DNA from: Vandiemenella viatica | Taxonomy: Eukaryota; Arthropoda; Insecta; Orthoptera; Morabidae | Assembly (NCBI GenBank): GCA_031002005.1 | Contig: JARYHS010013630.1 | Coordinates: 29,661,504 to 29,725,503, forward strand | Direction: 5' to 3' | DNA: 64,000 bases | Part shown: positions 32,646 to 43,945 of the stretch, piece after piece | Position numbering within the stretch: the first letter of the stretch is position 1 | Layout of the letters: every line of letters begins with the position of its first letter | Position numbers and translations under genes: made by a program | Notes under the pieces: model-generated | What the model saw: the letters and a program-made list of their open reading frames with translations, nothing else | Databases searched by the model: none | Told to the model about the DNA's origin: nothing

Positions 32646-33105
32646 CAATGTGTATACTACAAAAATGATCAACCAGTTGAGAATCCTAACAACATACTGT
32701 AAGTTCCCCTTCTTCTTTAATTTAGGTAATTTACCTTAACTCCTCTTGATATGTATAATCTGCCCATCTTCAAGCCGTAATATTAGCTGCAGAAGCCGGC
32801 AGATTATTTCAATGCACAGCTCAGAAACAATAAAATAATATATATATATATTGCGACATGAATTCTTTGAAGATACACTCGAAAGCACTTTTTATTTACA
32901 ATCACTTGGTACAAAACACACTTCTTTACATTCTGTTTTATTCAACCACGTGCCAGCTATATCTTATATTCTCGTCCATACACTCGCCATATTTCCTTCT
33001 CTCCTCTCTCTGTCCAAAGATATACATTATCATAGATGACCACTGTCCATAGATATTCTGGCACTTTACTATACGCTTATCTTTTTCTTTCTTTCATACC
33101 AATTT
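32646..33105. other. Presumed 5' leader of LINE B
   Basis: AT-rich, T/C-rich toward the right, with an (AT)n tract near 32836. It lies between the monomer array and the resumption of the I-like ORF2. No coding pattern. Confidence 0.4.
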
Positions 33106-34797
33106 AACACATTTGTATACACAACTCAAGCAAGACTTACAATACGCACAATACGCGGATGACTTCGTAGTATATTTGACCCACCCAAACAAAGAGAAGG
33201 CTAGAACCATACTTGAAGAACAAGTGAAAGAGACATGAAACATCTTGAAGAACAGAGGGATGGATCTATCCATTCAGAATATCAAAGTAGGAATCTTCAC
33301 GCAAAGACAGTTTGCAAAATCTGCATAGACGGAATCAATATGGAAGTAGTTAGGGAAATAAAGTTCTTAGGCATGTCCTCGAAAAGACACATAGAAGAGA
33401 CAAGACAAGCTGTGTTACAAAGATTAAACATCTACAAAACGCTGGCTACACCAAACAGAGGCATAGACCCCCGACAGCTTCGATGGTTATACTTCACTTT
33501 AATAAGAAGGAAAATTGAATATGGTGGATTCCTACATGAAACTTCATCCACGAACACATTTAAAAAGCTGGATACCTTACAATCTGCCACCTTGAGGATA
33601 GCAGGCGGCTTTCTAAGAACAATGCCAGTCATGGCAATGGAAGTGGAAATGGCAACGCCACCCCTATCATTAAGAAGGAAGAAATTGGGCCTAAAATTCT
33701 GGACAAAAGTAAGGACCAACACCATTCATCCTCTGGGGAGAAAAGTGCATGCATTGCTGCATGAATATATATCGAAACCACAAAAATCACATAAGAGGCC
33801 AAGTCTCATAAAATACTGGGAAATAACTACCTGATGGAACATAGCAAGCTGTGATATATATAGAGAATGAGAACTATGGCCAAGGATGGAAATGGACCAA
33901 CACTTGTACACAGACCTGACAGTAGAAGTATCAAAGAAGAAGGAACAAAATACTGAAATCATAAAACAGTTGCCTCTGCAAACTTTAAACACAACATGGG
34001 AATGATTGAGACAAATTTATACCGACAGATCAAGAGAGAACGAGGAATCCACAGGAGTGTACATCGACATGGTGCAAGAAGTGTATGAGGCATACAGATT
34101 ACCAATCCCAATGCCCATATTTTCAGCAGAGATTATAGCAATACTAAAAGCAATCAAATACATAAAGGAAGTGGGTATCCTTAAGGCAGTTATCTGCTCG
34201 GATGCTAAAAGCACCCTACAGGCCATAAAAGGAATCCCCAAAGGCACGTGCAAAAATTACCTAGCATTTGAGGCAGCCAGGCAAATAATCAAGGCAACAA
34301 CAGAGGGAAGAAGTATCAAACTACAATGGATCCCAGGGCACGTTGGCATAAGAGGAAATGAAGCGGTGGATGCCATAGCGCAGGGACAGATAAATGCAGC
34401 AGATATAGAGGAGATACCCATCCCCTACACTGACTACAACAACACAATCACACAAATAGTGAAGAAGGAGTGAAATAGAAGATGGACAGAAGAAGAACTG
34501 AGCAAGAGCCTCTGGTACAGAACTTTTGCAGGGGAACCAGACTACAAACTATGGTACACGCCCTTAAAAATAAACAGAAGAGAGATTAAAACAATGAGCA
34601 GACTGAGAACAGGGCGTGCACTCCTATGAGACAGAATGTACGCCATGAAGATTGTGGACTACCCGAAATGCCAACAATGTGATGGCAACCAATACAGAAA
34701 TATAATGCAAGAGATAATAGAAGGTGAACTCGGAATTAAGAACATAACAGACCTAATACAAACCTTATCCTTACCATCGCTGATAGCAATAAAATAA
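33106..34797 (+). pseudogene. I-like LINE ORF2, RT catalytic core, thumb and RNase H
   Basis: This continues the ORF2 cut at 26680. LQYAQYADDFVVYLTHPN holds the catalytic YADD box. KFLGMSSKRH, then RWLYFTLIRRKIEYGG and LQSATLRIAGGFLRTMPV are thumb and connection blocks. From 34006 an RNase H domain follows: YTDRS (catalytic Asp; usual TDGS is TDRS), FSAEIIAILKAI (Glu), ICSDAKSTLQAI (Asp) and IPGHVGIRGNEAVDAIA (last Asp). A stop at 34471 precedes KSLWYRTFAGEPDYKLWYT and a C-terminal KCQQC. Stops at 33235 and 33832 and a shift near 33990 show decay. Presence of RNase H supports the I-type assignment. Confidence 0.85.
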
Positions 34798-35034
34798 ATT
34801 CACACATATGGAACACAGACTAAAAATAGAATATAACAACAAAGGGTTATTTAATACATGATGGCTGCAATAGCCGAATGGAAAAAAAAGGTTTCATACT
34901 TCTCTGCTGCAATCTCTCTCAGTTTCGAGCAAGAAAATGTTCAAAATATTCTCTGTGTATGTTATTTGTACTAAAAGTGAAATTTAAAATCAGTTGAATG
35001 TATTATATGATGTTACTAGCTGAAAAAAAAAAAA
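34798..35034. other. No feature recognised
   Basis: A-rich 3' flank of the I-like LINE with an A14-type tract near 35023. Confidence 0.5.
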
Positions 35035-35165
35035 AAACCTCTGATGCCTATTCGAAATCGATAAATGACATATCGTTTTAGAGATTAAGGTCTCCAATTA
35101 GCTAAAATCATAAATTAAGAAAGAATTTTTCGGAATTTATCCTGAAAAGAGGTCGTGCATATGAG
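35035..35165. repeat. Single unit of the ~165-bp repeat
   Basis: TCTGATGCCTATTCGAAATC, then GATAAATGACATATCG, AGAGATTAAGGTCTCC and TTTTTCGGAATTTATCCTGA match, in the same order, a unit of the array at 19976-21215. Confidence 0.7.
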
Positions 35166-35595
35166 ACAGTTCAGAGCTAAGTCCCTAGATTGCAGCAGCA
35201 GATATCACAGAGATGCTAATAAATATTTTTTATCCAATAAGTAGCTTTTCAGATATTTTTTTCTATTACAGAAACATTTTTGTTTTGCTGCACAATTCCA
35301 ATGTGAACATTTTATTCGCACAGCAACACATATCACAAAGATGTTGATATGCTGTGTGAATTTTGTTCATATTGGTTGTATTCTGTTAACGCCAGTGACG
35401 GTTTGTTGTACATACAGTGTGTTTTAAATTTTCATAACTTTTTTGTGATATGTTGTAAGTATTTTGATGTGTACCCATTACACTAAACAAATAAATATTT
35501 GCTACAAAAGTGCAGTTTTACTTTTCATTATATTACAAGCATTCAACCTCACTATTCATCATATTTTATCCACGAAATTTTCACACGGGTCATCT
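35166..35595 (+). mobile_element. Possible Helitron 3' end
   Basis: The stretch ends CACACGGGTCATCTAGT (to 35595), which has the CTAGT ending and a GGGTCA lead-in like other Helitron termini in the window. The 5' end is not visible and no convincing hairpin was drawn. The interior is AT-rich and noncoding. Confidence 0.3.
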
Positions 35596-38420
35596 AGTCC
35601 TTGCCTAAAGCCTTGTTGTCAACTAAAAAACCATTTACATACATCACAGACTTTTTTGATGTGGTTGCATTTCAATATTTCCATTAATTATCTACCACTG
35701 ATGGGCCTATAATTTTTCACCCTACTTTGTCACTTCTGATTTATGGACCAGTATTGATATTGCACTTTTCCAACACTTTGGTAATCAGCAAGTATACATA
35801 CACAATTTAATAATGTTTCAAGGTAAGGTACAATGTCACATCCTGCTATCCTGGGACATCCATAGTGATATCATCTATACCAGCCCCTTTATGCTTTTTC
35901 AGCTTTTTTAGATCCTGTGATGCTACCGACGATTTGTGAAGTAGTTATAAGTATGAAGAATTCCGTTCTTTTGATTCAAACAGTTTTTGTTAATTGTATA
36001 TTATTTTAATCCATTAGGGATTACATCGAAACTGTGTAATCTCCGAAGATGCAGGTTCTTTAAGGCAATGATAATCACAAGCACCCGATCTACGCTTCTA
36101 CGCCGATAGCCAACATCTCTTGAGTATATGTTTCCATAGCAACCTATGTCGTCTTGCTTTTCTCTAAGAGTATATATTATTAATTTTCATCTCTGCTTAA
36201 GGAGCTAAATATTATGTTCTTTTTTTCTTTTTTAAAAAATATTTCTGTTATGTCACAATCCTTCATGATATTTTCAGGATTAATTTAAAATTTCTTAATC
36301 TGCTCATTTCTAATTTATGGATAAGTTCTTTCTCTGATTTACACACTCCCATTTCTGATCTATAGTCCCCAATGGTCTCACTAAATCAGTTACTTCTCTG
36401 CTCTTTTCAAATCCTCAGTAAGTTCTCCTCCATCCTTATCAATAATTGTCTCAACATTCTCCCTTTCCATCAGTTTTTAACATAACCATAAAAATTTCTA
36501 GATACATCCATCAGTGTTACCCCTGCACCAATAATACTCTCCATAGACCCATCTTTAGCCACCTTCTTTGGTTTTATTAATTACGATTTAGTTGTTTCAA
36601 GTATTCGCTACTTTGTTTTTTTCTTTTTTCGCTAATCTCTCAAATTACCTCATGTTCCTATTACAGTACATAGGTTTTGTACTTCTCTCTATTTTCTATT
36701 TTAGAATAAATATTCCTTCACCACTTTAAACTCTTCCAATGAGTGGTGGATCCAGGTTTTGGTTTGAGTGAGTCGGGAGGGTTAAGCCTTATAGTCATGC
36801 CGCCCTTAAAAACGTCTCCAAATCTAAAAAATTCCGATGCTGTGGGTAGACCTTAATTACTCTTGGGGGGCTTGAGTCCCCTAACACCCCCTTCCCTGGA
36901 TCCCCCACTGCTTCCTCCTGTACTTGTGCCATCATTCTAGTTTCTGAAACTTTCCCTGAAATATCTCTTCAATTTTGAAATCTGTGCCTTTATATATTCA
37001 TACCAATTTTCCATTCAATTTTGGACACTGGTTTACTGATTCCTCTAATATCCATTAAAATTATTTCATCAGTTGCTTAAGATCCCATGAGGTTATCATC
37101 AATCTTTATTAGGAAGATATACAAGATAAAATATCGTGTTCTACTCTAACACTTAAGGCCTCCTTCCCTTTTTGAAGTATTTGCAGATCTTTATTCCCTT
37201 ATGTTATTAGTCTTATTTCTTATTCAGTTGTCACATGGTAAATTTAAATCCCTGACAATAATGTTCATTTTATTCTCACTTCTGAACAGGATATGAATCT
37301 AATTTTCTTCCAAGAGCCCTTCTTCTACTATGGTACGTAGCAAACACTGTGATTTTTACTACACCAGAAATCTAACTCATACAAAAACCACTAGTGAGCC
37401 ATCAAATATGCATACTTGTCCACCAGTTGCTCCTCAATCTCTGCAGTACACTCTGTAACCATTGGGTGGGGGGGGGGGGGGAGGAATTCATTGTCTAGTA
37501 CTTGTGCTAATGAAGACTCTACCCACACAATTACTTTTTTTCATCTATCTCTATTAAATTTGAAAATTCTATCACTTTGTTCATTACACATCCTCAGTTC
37601 ACCAGTCACACTCTTATTACTGGCTTTGTTAAATTCTCAGTATTAACCTTCACCTTTCAATTTCTGCCTCCATCATTTATAGTTTCAGCAACTTCATTTA
37701 TTTCTTTAGCATTTTTATTTTTTTCCAACGTGGACCTACAATCAGTATCACTTTGATCATCTTTTCCAGCCCCTATCCATAAAAAGGCACTGTCCTGACC
37801 TCATCATCACTGGAAAAGGGCACCATTGCAGTTATAGCTAACAAATCAGAAAGTAACCCCTTGTCCCTTCTATTTAGGTGTAGGCCATGCCTATTGAAAT
37901 CCCACCTACCAGTGGTGTACATAGAAAAAACGAGCAAGACAGAACTAATGCCTTTCTCAAGAAGCACTTTCTATTTCCTCTCAGTGTAGTTCAATTGTGG
38001 CCAGATATGGTGACTACAGGTCACTCTCTATACTATAGCTCTCATTTCCATCAATAATATTCTTACCCTCCCACTATCACAACTCAATTGTCCTTAGTGA
38101 TACTCCTACACAGTGAACCTATATATTACCTGATCTAACATTGCCCTAGGTTTGAAAAAAAGTTGTGATCTGGTAGCCTGTGCCTAACTGATCATTCAGA
38201 AGATGACGTACCTCTCCCATGACTACTACCTGTCAGCAGAAACCATGTCTTCCTATTCTTTCCTGGCATGTCCCTATTCCTAATGGCCTGCTGCACCTTA
38301 GCTACTCCTACATTTATATGAGGTTTTTTCTTTTTATCCTCCTAACCCTGGTAACATGGAAAACTTATTTTTCCACAAAATTTTTGAATTTTTTTGCTTC
38401 AATTGTTCTCACTAAACTCT
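35596..38420 (-). mobile_element. LINE A, degraded copy from RT fingers to ORF1 esterase
   Basis: The minus strand runs from RT blocks (35600-35900, parallel to 17560-17880) through linker (36290-36720) and endonuclease (36911-37600). It ends in ORF1, with GLHLNRRDKGLLSDLL near 37870 and an esterase block I-like LLTGSSHGRG near 38200. So this copy reaches further 5' than the one at 16311. Frames are broken throughout. A hAT-type MITE sits at 36741-36910. Confidence 0.7.
36741..36910. mobile_element. hAT-like MITE, 170 bp
   Basis: Left end GAGTGGTGGATCCAGG and right end CCTGGATCCCCCACTG are inverted copies. Flanks CTTCCAAT and CTTCCTCC share five of eight bases. LINE A sequence continues on both sides. 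No coding capacity. Confidence 0.7.
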
Positions 38421-38605
38421 CCTTTCTGTCTTAGTGTTTCCCCTATTTGCCTTTTCTTTTCATCCCTAATACAAAGTGGACAAAACCACAGGAGTGCATC
38501 ACTTATTTCCTATGTTCCCTCTTCACAACATGCGCAATGATTTCACTTCTTACACCCACTACAACCCACACCATTCACCATTTACTTTTGACTTATCTGG
38601 TTTAT
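38421..38605. other. No feature recognised
   Basis: Pyrimidine-rich sequence, possibly the rest of LINE A ORF1 on the minus strand, but no motif confirms this. Confidence 0.3.
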
Positions 38606-38900
38606 TTTAATTTAATTGCAATGGAGGCACACATACCAGTGGCAATGTCTGTAAATATGTATTTTTTTAAATTCCAAATTATGTGAGGCCTATTTCACAG
38701 CCCACCTACTTTCGCCCTTTTTGAATTTTAATTTCAGAATTTTAAATGAATTGTTTATCATTTCTGTCCAGTTAATTCTAGTCCCTGGTACCATTACCTA
38801 CAGAAGAAATTTTTTCCATTCGCTTATACCTAAATTCAAGTGCCATCTTGTGATCATAGTAATTTATTTTCTTCCATGTACTAATGTGGAAAGGCGTCAA
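38606..38900 (-). mobile_element. LINE A 3' end fragment
   Basis: TTTTAATTTAATTGCAATGG (38605) leads into the 3' UTR, interrupted by a short unrelated piece near 38650-38690. It continues with the CCCACCTACTTTCGCCC and AATTGTTTATCATTTC landmarks. Confidence 0.75.
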
Positions 38901-39184
38901 TTTATGGTGGAGCCATATGCATAACAAAACAGGTAAATACAACAAAAAATTCATTTAACATTTTTATTAAATTGTTATTTATTGACCTGTCTTGGGTAAG
39001 TGTCATCTTTGAATCAATTTCTCAATAAAATAGAAAATAATTTGAGAATTTTGTTTTGATTTATTGTATTCATCTGTAATTCATGTCTATCTGCAAAAAA
39101 TGTTGTCAATAATTGCACTAATACTACCATGCTGTTTAATACTGGGGAATTTAATTTAATTTCAATGGAGAGCATGTGACATAT
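38901..39184. other. AT-rich spacer with a LINE A tail scrap
   Basis: Mostly unassigned. At 39149-39178, TTTAATTTAATTTCAATGGA is the LINE A terminal repeat and first bases only. Confidence 0.45.
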
Positions 39185-40663
39185 TGGCCTTTTCCAACCA
39201 AATGTCAACCTCTCCTTCACGTGGTGCACCCTGTTTGCACGGACGAGGCTCTGGCGACTGAAAGATTCCTGGTATAAGGAATCACCCACTGCTTGCCAAC
39301 GGCCTCTGAAAGGAGGGCGGAAGAGCGGGGAGCGGTTCAGGGCACCCTCTTGCCCTTGGGGTTAGAAATGGCCCCTAAAGGTGGATGAATCAGAAATGAT
39401 CAACGGCATGGCGATGCAGAAGGCAACGGGAAACCACTGCATTAAAGTCCCAAAGGGTATCACGAGGACATGTAATCCTCTCAAATTACATATATCATGA
39501 TGGCTTCTTCCTGGGTAAAATATTCCGGAGGTAAAATAGTCCCCCAATCGGATCTCTGGGTGGGGACTGCTCAGGGAGGAGTCATCAGAATGGATAGAAA
39601 CATTCTACGAATTGGAGCGTGGAATGTTAGAAGTCTGAATAGGGCAGATATGTTAGAAAACTTAAAAAGGGAGATGGAACAACTTAAGTTAGATGTCGTT
39701 GGGATTAGTGAGATTAAATGGAAGGATGAACAGGATTTCTGGTTTAGGGAACACAGGATAATTAGCACACAAGCTGTCAATGGAGTCACTGGTGTAGGAT
39801 TTGTAATGAACAAGAAAGTAGGGAAACGGGTGAGTTATTATGAACAGTTTAGTGACCGTATTATTTTGATGAGGTTAGAAACTAAGCCTGTCCCAACCAC
39901 ATTAGTACAAGTGTATTTGCCAATGTCGCAGGAAGATGATGTAGAAATAGAAAAAATATATACCGAAATTGAAGAATTAATCCAATATGTGAAGGGGGAG
40001 GAAAATCTAATAATCATGGGTGATTGGAATGCAATAGTTGGAGAAGGAAAAGAGGGGAATACTGTAGGAAGTTTTGGTCTAGGAGAAAGCAATGAGTGAG
40101 GAAGCAGGTTGCTAGAATTTTGTGAAAGATATAAGCTAGTAGTGGCAAACACACTGTTTAAGAACCATGCAAGAAGAATATACACCTGGAAACGTCCTGG
40201 GGATACAGGCAGATATCAGCTAGATTATATCATGGTAAAACAGAGATTCAGGAATCAAGTTCTAGACTGTAAAGCGTACCCAGGAGCAGACATAGACTCT
40301 GACCATAATTTGATAATAATGGAGTGCAGGCTGAAATTTAAGCGAATAAGGAAGCAGTATAAGCAGAACAGACTGGAAGTGAATAAACTGAAACAATCTA
40401 GCACGAGAGAAAAATTTGCAGAAATGGTATACTTGGGTCTAAGAAATAACTCTGAAAGGAGCTCAACCGAGAACAAATGGAATGCATTAAAGACCGAAAT
40501 AATGAAAGCTGGTAAAGAAACATGAGGCTTTAGAGAACAAGCTGCCCGGAAACCTTGGATAACAGAAGAAATTTTGGAGCTGATGGATCAGATGAAGCAG
40601 GAAGAGAGCAGTACAGGCAATTTAGAAATCAAATAAATAGGAAATGCGAAATAGCAAAAATGG
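39185..40663 (+). mobile_element. RTE-type LINE, 5' UTR and endonuclease, cut at 40663
   Basis: The 5' UTR contains CCCAATCGGATCTCTGGGTG and GGGGACTGCTCAGG, a leader I associate with this element type in arthropods. ORF2 follows from about 39590. The element stops at 40663, where a Gypsy LTR begins. The matching downstream part is not found beyond that element (44598 onward). Confidence 0.75.
39497..40663 (+). pseudogene. RTE-type LINE ORF2, APE endonuclease
   Basis: The forward frame shows LRIGAWNVRSLNRADML, LDVVGISEIKW (catalytic Glu in SEIKW), VNGVTGVGFVMNKKV and LIIMGDWNAIVGEG (catalytic GDWN). One in-frame stop at 40097 interrupts it. The same frame then gives RLLEFCERYKLVVANTLF, YTWKRPGDTGRYQLDYIMV and DSDHNLIIMEC, the last catalytic block. 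A further stop at 40523 precedes PWITEEILELMDQ. All endonuclease catalytic motifs are present, so only two nonsense changes plus truncation damage it. Databases often name this family craniofacial development protein 2-like. The RT is missing. Confidence 0.85.
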
Positions 40664-41308
40664 TGTAACGCTTATGTGCCATGTAAATGATTTATGGCTG
40701 TTAGCGTATATGTTGATAAATACATTAATAAGTCTGTTCAGATCAATTTACTAAACAAACAGTTGCATTCAGTTTCTGAGCAGCTTTAGATATGCTGCAG
40801 GTTCGATATTGACCACAGTCGCCACGGGCAAATTACCCGAAATAAAGTCATTCAACGGAGCTACTAGCATGCAAATAAAACATCACTCCGGAATACAGTT
40901 CACACTTATTTATTACGTAAATGTTCTCAAACTACTACAAACCGTAGAAACCACCAAATGAATAATGCTAATCGGACTTCGTAAATCTGAAGATTGCCAG
41001 GCTCGTTTAAGCAATGAACAAGACCTTAATTATCGCCACAACTAACACACATGCAACGGCAACACACTTTAATGCTCACAGTTCCTACTTATCTCCACTT
41101 TGCACTGAAATTATCACTGCCATCAAGTCTGTAGTCACTCGTAATAAAGTTTCTGTAGCTGACTTACAGTTTATTAGTTCATCGAACAACCAGTTATACG
41201 TCCGCGCTCTTACACTACAATACAATCTCGCGCCATCTTCCCTTCCACCACTGATACTCCGCTCTCTCTGGTAAGGATCGATATCGATCTATCGATTGTT
41301 CCGTTACA
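40664..41308 (-). repeat. Gypsy 3' LTR, 645 bp
   Basis: TGTAACG...CGTTACA. It differs from the other LTR by several substitutions and a few small indels, about 5-6% by eye, so the insertion is not recent. Confidence 0.9.
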
Positions 41309-41319
41309 CCCCCCTCGCT
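41309..41319 (-). promoter_or_regulatory. Polypurine tract of the Gypsy element
   Basis: On the minus strand AGCGAGGGGGG directly precedes the 3' LTR. This is where plus-strand DNA synthesis is primed in the family. Confidence 0.7.
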
Positions 41320-41983
41320 GGGTTTGTGGCGAAAGATGCGGTTGACAAAGCGTATCTTGCGCCAACATTTACTCAAGCAACATCATCATCTCACAACATT
41401 ACCAATAAACATGGTGGTTTCACGGCAAATTAATCATAGGTACTTATGACTATACACAAATGCCATTACAAACCATCAACACATATCACGAATCAAAAAA
41501 ATACATACAAAACATCAAGAATACAATACTGAAATAAAATTGCTTCCGTTGTAAAATTGTCCTCTTTCTACCATTTTTTTTTCCCAAACTGTCACAATCA
41601 TGTAACATACATTCAAAACATCAAGAATACAAAACTGAATTAAAATTGCTTCAGTTGTAAAATTGTTTTCTTTCTATCCTTTTCCCAAACTGTCACAATC
41701 ACAGCACTAGTACATTCCCCGGCCTCGGGGCCAAAATTACTGGGAACCACAAACCAGCAAGAATGCCTTCAGCAACTGTGTATTAATACTACATGGGTCA
41801 CCAACCTGTGCCCAACTACTGAAGTTACTTTATTCTCTGACTTATTGACACAACATCTTACAAATTCCAAAATTGCAACCGTGACTGATTGCTAAATGAA
41901 ACTCATGAAAACCTACATAAATCATAACAACATTTAATTATCAATGATGCGGGAGATGTGGCAGTGCTGGGAGGTGTGCCTTT
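41320..41983 (-). other. Gypsy 3' untranslated interior
   Basis: AT-rich noncoding sequence between the integrase end and the polypurine tract. It contains a ~100-bp imperfect direct repeat: AATACATACAAAACATCAAG near 41500 and AACATACATTCAAAACATCA near 41603, each followed by AAAATTGCTTC and GTTGTAAAATTG. Confidence 0.6.
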
Positions 41984-42330
41984 CTAACCGGTGTCCGACA
42001 CCCCGCCAACACTCCCTTCCTGACCGAAATATTTGTAGGGCTTCAAGGATACTACGTTGAAAGTTCCGCTAACTTCTCTCCCATCGGCATATTCCAACTT
42101 GTAAGCATTATCCCTCAAACAGGCTTTGACCCTATAGGGACCTTCGTACAACACTTTGAACTTTCGTATTTCCTTCTTTACTCGAGACGACTTAAAATGC
42201 GTTTGCACCAAAACAAGGTTCCCCACCTCGTACGTCGTAGCCTTTCCTCTACCGTCATGTCGTCTCTTATTCCTCGTAGCTGCCCTCTCCAGGTTCTGCT
42301 TAGCCTCTCTTATCTTCTCCTGGTAATCAA
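41984..42330 (-). pseudogene. Gypsy integrase C-terminal domain
   Basis: The minus strand has a basic stretch (near 42290-42240), then GNLVLVQTHFKSSRVKKEI, FKVLYEGPYRVKACL and SLKPYKYFGQ. This is the small beta-barrel (GPY/F) module at the end of Gypsy integrases, with GPY intact. It is separated from the integrase core by a frameshift at a run of six C (minus strand, about 42333-42340). The domain helps bind DNA during integration. Confidence 0.8.
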
Positions 42331-43820
42331 CTGGGGGGTCCTTCGGGGAACTCCACCAGTTGCCTCACTATCCTTTCTGGAGGTACATGGTACATTATCT
42401 CCGATGGTACCAACAAGGTGGAGTCATGAGGAATATTGTTATGAACGTCCTCCCACTCGCTTATAGTTAGGGCCCAACTTTTATGATTGTCACTGCATGT
42501 GGTGCGGAACCAACGTCCTATGTCCCTCATGACCCGCTCACAGGGATTTCCCTGGGGATGATAAAATGATGTTTTTATCACCTCCACCCCTTCTCGCTGT
42601 AATCTTTCTGTCCAGCTCTTACTCCTGAATTGAGGTGCATTGTCTGAAAGGACCTTTTCAGCCCTTCCAACCTCTCGGAAATATCCTTCCACCAACTTAT
42701 TTGCCAATACCTTCGCGGTAGCCTTCTTCAATGGATATAATCTGACATATTTGGAAAACACATCAATAACAACCAGAATTTGTGTGACTCCTGCCCTCGA
42801 TGCAGGTAGTGGTCCGAACACGTCCACTGCTACTAACTCTCTAGCTTTACTGGGCAATATATTCTTCATATCCCCCCTTCTCGAAACATTATCCGCCTTT
42901 ACTCTTTGGCAGACATCACAAGCTGAAAGTAATCTAGCAACCCTCCGGGCCATATTGTTGAAGTAGCAGCTCTCTCGTAGAACTCGGTAGCATTTACTAG
43001 GCCCATAGTGTCCATAGCTCAGGTGATGTTGTATAACGAGCTTGTCCACGCATGCTTCCGGTACCCAAAGTTTCCAATCGGAGCTATTTTCCGACTGACG
43101 TCGAAACACCACACCCTTATATACGCAATAAAAGTTCCTACACTTCCCCTGGTAGTCGTTATCAAGTAATTGGTCCTTTATCATTTTGATCACACTATCA
43201 TCTTCCTGTAATTCTCTTATCCTTCTCAGGTATTCCTCTACATCATTCTCATACTGCACTTGCTTAATAAAATTGAGCTGAAACTCGTCTTGCTCCTCTA
43301 CTCCATCTCCAGCTTCTTCCAAGCCCACCGGCAGCCTAGAGAGACAATCCGCCACTTGGTTCTCTTTCCCTGGAAGATATTTCACTTCAAACTCGAACTC
43401 TTGCATGAACAAAGCCCACCGAGCCAACCTCCCATGGGTCAATCTACAACTCATTAAGAACGACAGTGCCTTATGATCCGTGTAAACTATGGTCTTTCTT
43501 CCAGTAAAGATGTGTCGGAACTTTTGAAAACTCCACACGATGGCTAGACATTCCTTCTCCGTAACCGTGTATCGGCGTTCGTGCTTTCCCAGCATTCGAC
43601 TCGCGAAAGCGATCGTCCGATGACCCATCCTCTCCATCTTCTACTACTTCTTGAAATACCTCTGCCCCTAGACCATATGAAGAGCTATCTGCCGACTAAA
43701 CATACTTCCAGATTCCAGTTCGGGGTGTGACAACGCGATGCGCTCTCTCAAGACTTGCTTGATCTGCATAAAGTCCCTCTCACACTCTGTGGTCCATACC
43801 CACGGCGTGCACCAACTGTC
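42327..43820 (-). pseudogene. Gypsy pol remnant: RT connection, RNase H, integrase
   Basis: An upstream piece (43820-43700) shows WTTECERDFMQIKQVL, the RT thumb/connection. Shifts near 43705 and 43640 disrupt the start of RNase H; one frame still shows its first Asp region. The long open part (43637-42327, 436 codons) has RNase H blocks (YTVTEKECLAIVWSFQKFR, YTDHKALSFL, GKENQVADCLSRLP). Next comes the integrase zinc finger, HLSYGHYGPSK...CDVCQRVK (HHCC). The core shows VAVDVFGPLP, LSDNAPQF and NPCERVMRDIG, so the DDE triad is kept. The open frame is long, but frameshifts at both ends and the missing RT make it inactive. Confidence 0.85.
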
Positions 43821-43921
43821 TCCATTGTCAGCTTTGATTGTTGATCGTTCACTGCTTAATTATTTCGTATATTTCACCTCCGGTTGTGATTAATTATCGT
43901 CAATTCCTCCCGTGGTTTACA

Positions 43922-43945
43922 TATACTGTCCTGTCACGGTAGCCA
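43922..43945 (-). promoter_or_regulatory. Primer-binding site of the Gypsy element
   Basis: On the minus strand TGGCTACCGTGACAGGACAG starts immediately after the 5' LTR. The TGG start pairs with the CCA end of a tRNA. The pattern is close to ones I remember for tRNA-Arg primers, but that identity is not confirmed. Confidence 0.65.

Larger units (their letters stand above)
26682..33105 (-). mobile_element. LINE B, CR1-like with esterase ORF1, nested in the I-like LINE
   Basis: The minus-strand element ends 3' at 26682-26694 in (ATA)n, the short-repeat end typical of the CR1/L2 group. Upstream come RT, a 1396-bp solo LTR insertion, endonuclease, ORF1 with an SGNH esterase, and a 5' leader with tandem 110-bp monomers. 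Without the solo LTR it is about 5.0 kb, close to full length. It splits the I-like ORF2 between its RT block before GxPQG and the YADDF block. No target duplication could be read with certainty. Confidence 0.8.

Noticed and set aside
42640..42966. Forward frame of 108 codons inside the Gypsy integrase
   Set aside because: It is the shadow of the reverse-strand integrase, which carries all the motifs.
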